DNA of 64,000 nt from Adenophora triphylla var. japonica (Eukaryota; Streptophyta; Magnoliopsida; Asterales; Campanulaceae): NCBI GenBank assembly GCA_022495995.1, contig JAFEMH010004897.1, forward strand, positions 1 through 64,000, in the 5' to 3' direction. Shown one piece after another: positions 55,450 to 64,000 of the stretch. Within the stretch, counting starts at the first letter, position 1. Each line of letters opens with the position of its first letter. The translations under genes were made by a program, and so were the position numbers. Under the pieces are notes generated by a model that ran no database searches, was not told the origin of the DNA, and was given only the letters and a program-made list of their open reading frames with translations.

Positions 55450-58085
55450 TGTGAGGACCCCGACCCGGAACCTACACGTGTCCCGAGCTGGAGCGTCCTC
55501 AAACTAACCCAAAACTCCTAATACTTTAAAAACTCTGATTTAACTTCCAACATAAACACAACCATTTCAAAATAATTCTACTCCTTTCACATTGAATGAA
55601 AAGTTGACCAACCATGAAAATAATAAACTGTTTTAGTTACAAAAGATATCGAATATAATATGGAATTAAAGTTTATGAATACAACCTTTTAAAAGGATTA
55701 TGCTAACCAACCCCTTTTACCCAATCTAAACATAACCCGACAATTCCCAAAATACCACTTCTAACTCCTTTCCGCCCTTACTCGGTCGGTCCACCTGTCT
55801 CGGAATCTAAAACAGTAAAGGGAGAGGGGTGAGAATAAATCTCAATGAGCTATTATGAATGCATCAAGATGCCATACAAGATGCAACACGTAGCATGGTA
55901 ACACTTAACACATTATGAAAGCGGTAAACACCTTACGTTACCTCATTTTACCTTTTCCCGTCTGAACAATAAGTCGTACAACGTGGGAGTAAAACTCCAC
56001 TCTTTGGTGAATTGCCTCCAGTATTCACCTCTTATAGGTCTCATACCCCGTAGATCCATATAAGAAAGGATACCTATATTAGAGTATCCAACAATAATCT
56101 CGTCCCTCCTTACAACGATCGCAACAGGCCTGTAAAGCTTTTTGGGTCAATACAGTCGTTAGCACAGCCCCACCCGTGGCCACAGAGTGGGGAAGGGTCA
56201 CCGGTATGATGTACCTTCAATCACTTATTGAACAAATCAATAATTGATTGGCATCCATCGTACCCACCCGAACATAACACGCTCGAAGCACATGATAGTT
56301 ACTTGAGATAATCCACAAAACGGGATAATAATATAACAATACCAAATAATCCACAAAGGGGATAAACACCATGGCAACATGGTAAAATATACTCATGTTC
56401 AACCAACATCATAATGTAACATTTAAGTAATACACTATGCATAGTATCATCAACAAATATGAATGATAACAAATAAATCCACAATGGAATAACCATACAA
56501 CTACATGGTAAACATATCCACACATTGGGATAACATAACAACTTGTCAAATATTCCACACTTGGGGAGCCACATAACACTTACCAAATAATCCACAAAGG
56601 GGATAAACAATATAGTCACATGGTAAAATAGAATATCTGGAAATGATCATTACATATTTAGTTTATAAAACCAATTCCATTTGAGAGATCACCTAAAAAT
56701 ACTCAATTTGGACTCTTGAACCATCCAATTTCGAGTCCGTATGAATTAACTATGATTTATTCAATTTCCACTCAACTTCTAACGTACAATACTACCTGCT
56801 GTAACCAATTCAGATTTTTGGGACATAAGGATAACTTCTTTAGCTATGAAACCATCACATTCAGAAAGTACTCAGAAAAACACCCAATTTAGACCCAAGA
56901 ACCATCCAATTCCGATTTAATATGATTAAGTTATGACCATCACAAGATTGCTAAACGAATTCTGGTTCAGAATTGAAGTTAGGATTTCTGGGGTCTTGGG
57001 CGACCGCCCAAACCTCTTGGGCGACCGCCCAAGAGGGTTTTCAAGGAAATGTGAGTTTCTGCCAGCATGGGCGGCCGCTCAGCCCCCTTGGGCGACCGCC
57101 CAAGCCTCCTGCCAGCCCAAACTTAGGTTTTTAACCCCTTTAACCCTAGTTCTTCCTTCCCTCTACCATTGATTATTCAAGAACACCCAAGAACACCTTC
57201 ATTTCACCAAATCCCAAACAAACATGTAAACTCCAAAACCAAGTAACCCTAGATTATTTATCACTACTATTCCTACCCATTTCAACCCTTTTAACTCATC
57301 TTCATTGAACCCTAACTTCAACAATTTCAAATTCCATCCATTCCTTAAAAATCTAAATCAACTCCCATGAACCACTATCTTTTTAAGTCATTAATCCATT
57401 TTCTAACTCCAAGAAGATTTCCAAAGCATATAATAACAATCACAACACCAAGAACAACAATAGATAGATTATGAGCACATAGATGAAAGGAGGTCATAAC
57501 AACTCACCTTAGGTTTTTAGAATAAAATGTTGATCTTCTTAGCTTGACTTGTTCCTCTAGATGATCCATCCTCAAAAACACCCTTAGACTTGAATTTGGA
57601 GGAGAAATGCCTTGGCTTCAAGAAGGAAGGTTGAGAGCTCCCATGGAGATTTTCTTGCTTTCTCTAGGAAGAAGGAGAGTGAATGAAGGAGGGAGAAGGA
57701 GAGTGAGGAGGATGAAGAGAGGGGGGGGCCGGATGGAGGGAGTATGGGGAAGAGGAGAGGGGAACACTTGGGGGAATGTTAGGAGGAAGTAGAAATGGCC
57801 CCCCTCCACTAAGGCTTTCCACTTAAATAAAATCTCTCCCCCTAATTATTTATTCTACCCATTTTATCCTTCTCTTACCATTTGCCCAATTTCCATTTTT
57901 ATTATTCCCTAAGTTTCTTTATTTAACAACCAATAAATTCTCAAGAGGTTCCAAATTCACTTCTCACCCAATTTATCCTAATTTAAGAATTCTAAAGGCA
58001 TAATTGAACACATAAAGCTAACATAATTATTAAAAGCATATAATTAAATATTTAAAAATGAGTGCCTAGGGTTGGGGTCGTCACA
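55450..58085 (-). repeat. 5' LTR of the LARD-like element
   Basis: Same content as 49396-52033. GC-rich motifs are better preserved here: TTGGGCGACCGCCCAA (about 56996-57032, twice) and GGGCGGCCGCTC (about 57069). A TATA-like TTTATTTAAG (minus strand) lies at about 57822-57831. Confidence 0.88.
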
Positions 58086-58090
58086 TGATT

Positions 58091-60360
58091 CTCCTTCTAT
58101 TATAAGATATCTTGAACCATTAACAGGAGATCTATTTACGGCACATTTTGTCGTCTGTCATTTTGATGAAAAAGTTTTTTCAATGTTAGGGGGAGAAAAT
58201 AATAAGCTGGAAAAGGAAATCAAGTGGAATACATTGCAATATCATCTTGATCCTCGTACAAAGCAATGTGAACTAGAAGTTGAAAAGATAATAACCTTTC
58301 AAGAAATAGCAAATCAATTGCTAGACGCATTTAATGACCTAAAAAGAGTGACAAAGTCTCATGTTCCAGCTATAAATGCTCCTATACGGATTGATGTCCC
58401 GATTGGAAAATCCGTAAATGAATCTAAACCACGCTTGAAACGTGGAAGGCCTATCGGTTCCTAAGATAAAAATCCTCGAAAGAGAAAATGAGCAAATATG
58501 AGAAAAGTCCTGTCGAGGTAACTGAATCTCCTGAATAGATACATGACATATCAGATCAAATACTTCCAGAAGAAGTTCAGGTACCTGAAATAATTGAGAA
58601 TGATAAGATCTCGATCAGTTATGTCAGTAAAGGAAAAAGATGGAACCGAGAGGAAACAATTGTCGACAATATTTTAACATATAATATAGCGCTTAATGTT
58701 ATGGAAAATAACAAGGATCTTGAACCTAGGTGTATCGAAGAGTGTCGATACAGAAATGATTTGCCAAAATGGAAAGATGCAATTCAAGCAAAATTAAACT
58801 CACTTGAGAAGCGTGAAAATTTTGAACATGTAGTCCGTCCACCTGAAGGTGTAAAACCAGTATGGTACAAATATTTGTATGAAAATGAAATGAAGAAGTT
58901 ATGGTAATAAGATATAAAGCACGTCTTATTGCAAAAGGATTTTCGCAAAGACCTGGAATTGATTATGAGGAGACATATTCTCCAGTGGTGGATGCAATTA
59001 CATTTTGCTATCTCATTAATCTGCCAATACATAAAAAGCTTGATGTGCATTTAATGGATGTTGTCACTGCATATTTATATGCCAGACTTGACAATGATAT
59101 TTATATGAGAATCCCATAAGAATTCAAGATGTCTGATGCATGCAATTTTGATTCCCGAGAAATTTGTTTTATTAAATTACAAAGATCTTTGTATGATTTA
59201 AAACAATCTGGACGGATGTGGTATAACCATCTCAGTGAATACTTGGTGAAAGAAGGATGCAAGAATGATCCTATTTGCCCATGTATTTTCATTAGAAAAT
59301 CTGTTTAAGAATTTGTTATAATTGTTGTATATGTTGATGATCTCAATATTATTGGAAGTCCAGAAGAACTTTCAATAGTTGTTAATTATTTAAAGAAAGA
59401 ATTTTAGATGAAAGATCTGGGAAAGACAAAGTTTCTTGGCATACAGATCGAGTATCTGAAACAAGATATACTTGTTCATCAATCAACCTATACAGAAAAA
59501 GTCATGAAACGTTTCAATATGGACAAAGCACATCCATTAAGTACCTCAATGGTTGTTCGATCACTTGATGTTAAAAAGGACTTGTTTCGACCTCGAGAGA
59601 ATAATGAAAAAATCCTTGGTCCAGAAGTACCATATCTTAGTGCCATTGGTGCATTAATGTACCTTGCTAATAATACAAGATCTGATATTGCATTCTCGGT
59701 CAATTTATTAGCATGATATAGTTCCAATCCAACCCGAAGACATTGAAATGGAATTAAACACATATTTCGTTATCTCCGAGGAACTATTGAGATGGACTTA
59801 TTTTATTCATATAATTGTGGATCACAACTTGTTGGCTATGCAGATGCAGGTTATTTATATAATCCCCATAAGGCTCGATCTCAGACAGGTTATTTATTTA
59901 CAACTGGCTTTATGGCTATATCATGACGTTCCACCAAACAAACATTAGTTGCCACTTCTTCAAATTATGCCGAAAATATGGCAATTCACGAAGCAAGCCG
60001 CGAATGTGTTTGATTAAGATTAATGATTAAACATGTATGAGAGACGTGTAGATTGGCTTTAGATGAGAAAAGTTCAACGACATTATTTGAAGACAATACA
60101 ACATGTATAACTCAACTCAAGAGTGAATATATCAAATGAGAAAGATCAAAGCACATATCACCGAAGTTTTTCTTCACTCATGATCTTCAGAAAAATGGTG
60201 AAATTGATATTTAACAAATTTGTTCAAATGACAATCTTACGGACTTGCTTACAAGTTATTACCAACTCCAAGATTTTAGAAATTAGTGCATTATATCGGA
60301 ATGAGGCGACTAAGAAATCTTCAGTAATGTTTCGTTCAGGTGGAGCATTATGAAGCTAAG
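58091..60360 (+). pseudogene. Copia reverse transcriptase and RNase H, broken
   Basis: Starts with the end of integrase (IIRYLEPLTGDLFTAHFVVC), an Arg/Lys-rich linker, then reverse transcriptase: DLPKWKDAIQAKLNSLEKRE, YKARLIAKGFSQRPGIDYEE, LYDLKQSGRMWYNHLSEYLV and the catalytic VYVDDLNIIGS (about 59328). RNase H follows with GYADAGYLYNPHKARSQTGY, FEDNTTCITQLKSEY and KHISPKFFFTHDLQKNGEID. At least a dozen stops or frameshifts. The order of integrase before reverse transcriptase proves Ty1/copia type. Confidence 0.88.
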
Positions 60361-60460
60361 GGATCATATACTCTTTTTCCTTCACTAGAGTTTTTATCCC
60401 ATTTTTTTCTAGTAAAGTTTTTATGAGGCATGTTACTTAGCAACAGACATCCAATGGGAG

Positions 60461-60795
60461 TGTTATAACATATTATTATGTGGATGTCCTTTGAACCAAA
60501 AGCTTATAAGAGAAGCTTTGGAAGATAAGCTTTCGCGAAGCTTACTAGTGAAGCTTTGTAAATATATTACAAAAGATTACAAAGGAACCTTTGTAAATAT
60601 CTTCAGTAAGCTTACAAGGGAAGTTTTACAAAAGGATGGTGTTTATCCTTATGAAAGCTTATAGAGAAAGCCAATTTTCATCTATAAATAGTAGGCCTTA
60701 GTTTTCATTTTATGGATCTCAGAAGTTCCCGACTTCTATCTTTCTCTCTTGTATACTTCTCCTATAAAGTCTTGAAAAAAAATAGTTCTATAATA
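60461..60795 (+). repeat. 3' LTR of the old copia element, truncated
   Basis: Matches the 5' LTR from TGTTATAACATATTATT. TATA box CTATAAATAGTAGG at about 60691. Homology stops after TTCTATAAT, about 35-40 bp short of the expected end. Confidence 0.8.
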
Positions 60796-60974
60796 AAGTA
60801 AGATCAATTGGATCAAACAAAGGCATTCAAATCGATTAGCATATGAATAGTTAGTGTCCCAAAGACGGGCTAAGACTAACACAAAATACAAAATGTTATA
60901 AGTTAAACTGCCTCCCAAATCGAGCTAAGGCATAGACGACTAAAAGCAATAAACTTAAAATTGTTTGGGAATTG
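60796..60974. other. Segment between the copia and hAT elements
   Basis: Unrecognised sequence that continues on the other side of the hAT insertion at 61966. It is probably the 3' flank of the PF04195-family gene copy. Confidence 0.4.
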
Positions 60975-60982
60975 TTCATTAC

Positions 60983-61957
60983 TAGGGCTGTTAATTCGGG
61001 CGGGTACCCGTCGGGTCAACCCGGACCGACTCGAATTGACCCGGGATTGACTCGGCTCCATGCAAAAACTCGGGTCAAATTTGTCTCACAAAATGGGTTC
61101 GTTTTTTGGGTCGAGTCGGGTCGAGTATACCCGGGTACTCGAGGAGACGTTCGTTGGGTTGAATCCAGATGATTTTGACCGGCGTTATAAACATCACGAC
61201 GGTTACCCTCTCGATGCCTCGTTTCCCCAAGCGGCCAACTCGATCCTTACCCAACAATACATTCCGTCCGGATTGCATAGATCCAACAACACAAGTCAGA
61301 TTTGACGGTTTCCGGTTGGAGAAGAGAGAAAGAGGGAGAGAATCAGAGAAGAATATCAAAAATCGCACCATATATTTCGGCCAGATCTAAAACATTTCGG
61401 TCAGATCTGGAAAGAGAGAATTCGGAGAAAAAGTATAATGAGGAGGTGATAGAGATAAACGAGAGAGGGAACGGAGAAGGAGGAAGGGAGGGGTAGAGAA
61501 GCGTCACCAGAGGAACAAATTATGCCGTCCTCCGGTCATCGGAAATGGTGAAGGAGACTGAAGGGGGAGAAAGAGAGAGAGTAAGTGTGTGTGTGTGTAT
61601 GTGTGTGTGTGTGTGTTTACAGAGAGTGAGTAATGAGAGAAAATGAGAAATTATTTAGGGATTTATCACATTGTGGTCCTTGCCCATTTGCTTTAAAAAA
61701 ATAATTAAATGCCTAATTTGTTGCTGCTACAACCGGGTAACCCGACTCGACTCGACCCGACCTCACTCGACTCACCATGGCATAAATGAGTCGAACCCGG
61801 GTACTCGAGGAACTCGGCTCCCACAACCCGAGTCGGACTCGGCAGCCTTTTAAACAACTCGACCCGACTCGAGTAAACCTGACTCGTATTTTCTTCAATC
61901 AAAACCCGACTCGAACTCGGCCATACCCGACTCGAATCCGGCCCGTTTGCAGCTCTA
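60983..61957. mobile_element. Non-autonomous hAT element with ACCCGACTCG arrays
   Basis: Perfect 8-bp target duplication TTCATTAC (60975-60982, 61958-61965). Termini TAGGGCTGTTAATTCGG and, inverted, TAGAGCTGCAAACGGGC. Both ends are rich in GGGTCGAGTCGGG / ACCCGACTCG repeats (about 61000-61150 and 61735-61945). The 61170-61650 middle has ordinary composition with purine-rich and GTGTGT tracts, possibly captured DNA. No transposase. Confidence 0.9.
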
Positions 61958-61965
61958 TTCATTAC

Positions 61966-64000
61966 AAAACATCAAAAATAAACAAATTAGTCTTCTTGGT
62001 CTCTACTTTGCTCCTGATGCTCAACATCTTCAAACACTTGGTCTTGAATGACCTCTTCTTCCTCATCAACTTCACCGGCATCATTGAGATCTTGGAGTAT
62101 GGCATTGAAATTTCTTGGTTCAACATCAGGGTCGACCCAAGGCTCTAACCCATCCTCAGCATCCTGGTTGGCTATGATGGCCAAGTCATTGTCGTTATAA
62201 GGCACAAGGGAGTGGCTGCTTCTATCCTGCTCGTCGTAGCGGTCCTCATGAGCCCACTGGACCAGGTTATCAACACTAAGGTCGATGGAGGGATCCATTA
62301 TTGCTCGACGCGCCATGTGTTGGCGCCCAACATCATAGAAATCTCTAGCTCGAGATACTATAATATGGTAGCACTCATCACTGGCCTTGAACTTCTCAAC
62401 AGCAACCTTCTCCCAGGCCAAGGCCTCTTCCTCCCACTTAACCCAAGCTGCCTGGCGGTTGCTATACATTTGCTCGATCCTGAACCAAGCCAGACAGCTG
62501 CTCAAGTTGCCCCTCCACTTTTGCTTTCTCATGCTTAGCTAAAGCAACCTCCCCCTCCAAAGTAGCTTTTGTGGGGGACCAATAATCTACCTTAATCTGT
62601 AGAGGAGCGAGCTACTCCTTAGCTACATTTAGTGCAGCCAAAGCTTTACCTCTCTCCCTCTTAGCATTAAAGTGAGCTGCTTGGAGATCTTGGCATTGGG
62701 AGTCAGCATCCCTTAGCTTCTGGCTTAGCTTAGCGGCCTCTCTAGGTTCCACCTGCCCAGATCCATCAATGGGGACCATCCCCACACCCTCCTTGGGTAG
62801 CATATTGTTTATATCTATGGCCTCCTTCTCCCTACTGGCCTGAGCATTGGCTCTACCATGCTCCTTCCTGCTCCTCCTTCTATCTTCGAGGTCGACGATG
62901 CGGTCCATTTGAGCTTCTTGCTCCAGGGTAAGTACTGCACGACCAAACAAAAGAGAGTTAGCATACAGATGGACGGACAAAGAATTAAAACATTGCAGAA
63001 AGTAAGACAAATACTTAACCGCCATAGTGGAAGAGGCCCCTGCAGTGGCCCGGTTTCTTCTTGAAGTAGTGGTATTGGGTTTCAAACCTTTACCTCTCAT
63101 GTATCACCCAATTCGGGTACCTAGGGCTTCTAATGATGGGGACCAGAGGAGCTACCTCTCCATCTCCATCCAATATCATTCATGCCTGAATGAAGAAGTC
63201 CCAAGGTGGCCCAACTTACCGTGCTCCTCCGAGCTACCAAACGTCAACCTACAAGTGAGCTCATCGCTCCTCTATGGGACCCAATATTCCTCCTCCTTCA
63301 TTGACTCAGAGTCCTCCTCAGGCAAGGGGAACTCCAATCCTTTCATACTCTCAACCAAAATCAAATGGATGTTCACCCAAAAATCTTGTCGGGTAAATTG
63401 ACAAACAATTTTTGGGCCTTAGCCTTAGCTGGGGTGCTGATCCCAAAGGTCTTATAATTCATCACTATCATGAAGAATTTCCTAAACACGAACATACACA
63501 GCTCGAACCCCACAAACCGATTGATCATAGCAAAACACACCAACACTCTAATAGTATTGGCACTGAGCTGCATAGGGACCTCAGTCAGGCACTCCAAAAA
63601 CTCACAAATGAAAGGGTCAAGAGGAAGTCTCAAGCCTGCTTCAAATTGACCGTAGTAGAAGGCCACTTTGGTCATGCTCAAGTCCCAATGCGACCAAGAT
63701 TATGCCTTCCTTTCCCTCTTCGTGAAGTGGGTCAGCTGGAAGTCAGCTCGAGGTACTTTAAAATGGTTGTGGAGGATCTAAATACGGGACTCAGCATTCT
63801 TCCTTCCAATAGGTGGCTTGGGGGCCACAAACCCCCTCTCATTCCGACCTGGTACCACCTTCGAGCAGAATTTATCAACAATATTTCCGGAGGAAGAGCT
63901 CGACGAGGTAGAGCCTGCGAATTGTTGGAAGTTGGTCGCTATATCTACAGACGACATAGAAACAGGGGAATCAGACCTAGTAAAAGATGAATCCGAGCTA
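61966..64000 (-). pseudogene. Second PF04195-type gene, decayed and cut by the window end
   Basis: Pieces align in order with the antisense gene at 22463-25384. Near 63560-63670 (minus) GQFEAGLRLPLDPFICEFLECLTEVPMQL corresponds to QFQQGLHLPLDPFINEFLGDLRAV. 62612-63100 is the coiled-coil part (REAAKLSQKLRDADSQCQDL) with an intron at about 62940-63020 (acceptor GTCGTGCAG). 61987-62532 is the C-terminal part (SLVPYNDNDLAIIANQDAED against HLVPYSEYNLGIIAKEDAQA) with an acidic tail. Stops (about 63775, 63706 and 62612) and frameshifts show decay. An upstream Ser-rich frame reaches the window edge. No LTR is seen around it. Confidence 0.72.

Larger units (their letters stand above)
49396..58085 (-). 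mobile_element. LARD-like LTR element without coding capacity
   Basis: Target duplication TGATT at 49391-49395 and 58086-58090. LTRs of 2638 bp (49396-52033) and 2636 bp (55450-58085) start, on the minus strand, TGTGACGACCCCAACCC and end GGGGTCCTCACA. The primer site reads on the minus strand GTTGGTATCAGAGCTCGG just inside 55450 (initiator-Met type), and the polypurine tract TTTAAGGGGGAGTGAG lies just inside 52034, so the element points left. The 3.4-kb interior has no coding frame. Large LTRs and a non-coding interior define a LARD. Confidence 0.9.
40529..60795 (+). mobile_element. Old copia element split by several insertions
   Basis: 5' LTR 40529-40893 (TGTTATAATATATTATTGTG...TTTTTTAACA) and 3' LTR 60461-about 60795 (TGTTATAACATATTATTATG), the latter truncated after TAGTTCTATAAT. 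A purine-rich ATCCAATGGGAG precedes the 3' LTR. The coding parts are in order: gag (41007-41886, 47597-48060), protease and integrase (48150-49395), reverse transcriptase and RNase H (58091-60360). All have many stops and frameshifts. Insertions: Stowaway 41074-41347, CACTA-bounded block 41887-47596, LARD 49396-58085. The 3' LTR TATA (CTATAAATAGTAGG) is CTACAAATATTATG in the 5' LTR, so the promoter is damaged. Confidence 0.88.

Overview
This window is nuclear DNA from a flowering plant, almost certainly a eudicot. The evidence is one multi-exon gene for a plant clathrin-adaptor (ANTH/AP180-type) protein, short GT-AG introns, Stowaway MITEs ending in CTCCCTCCGTCCC, Ty1/copia and Ty3/gypsy LTR elements with initiator-tRNA-type primer sites, Helitron, hAT and CACTA ends, and TTTAGGG-like motifs. 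The species cannot be named from the sequence. About one sixth of the window is the gene with its introns; nearly all the rest is nested transposable elements.

Layout. 1-3104: degenerate telomere-like repeat, AT-rich repeats, a possible Helitron relic, a transcript-like segment, a Stowaway MITE and a CACTA-type element. 3155-4588: a decayed minus-strand gypsy fragment (gag and LTR) that stops about 180 bp before the start codon of the ANTH gene. 4770-13600: the ANTH gene in 15 exons. Its 5.3-kb third intron holds a three-LTR TRIM array fused to a copia element that carries only gag and protease. Exon 5 has lost its splice acceptor and has a stop codon. 15128-17811: a young copia-type element with identical target duplications, whose only gene is an intact 477-residue gag-protease.

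18566-39552: a gypsy element with TSD ATTTA. It carries a gag fragment, an inserted LTR and, in antisense, a four-exon gene of the plant 'putative gypsy type transposon' family (PF04195). Its 3' LTR is split by a second complete element, 26450-39095 (TSD GGCCT), a gag-only (TR-GAG type) gypsy derivative. The pol space of that inner element is filled with several unrelated families of tandem repeats that nearly all fold into short hairpins.

40529-60795: an old, full-coding but dead copia element. It is split by a Stowaway MITE, by a 5.7-kb CACTA-bounded block (containing a hAT element, GC-rich palindromes and a satellite-like array) and by a young LARD-like element with 2.6-kb LTRs (49396-58085, TSD TGATT). 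60983-61957: a hAT element with a perfect 8-bp TSD. 61966-64000: a second, decayed PF04195-family gene that runs off the window.

The only host gene recognised is the ANTH gene. The other coding sequences belong to mobile elements, and only the 15744-17177 gag-protease reads through without a lesion. No tRNA, rRNA or CRISPR was seen. Splice sites and domains were assigned by eye; no alignment or database search was run.
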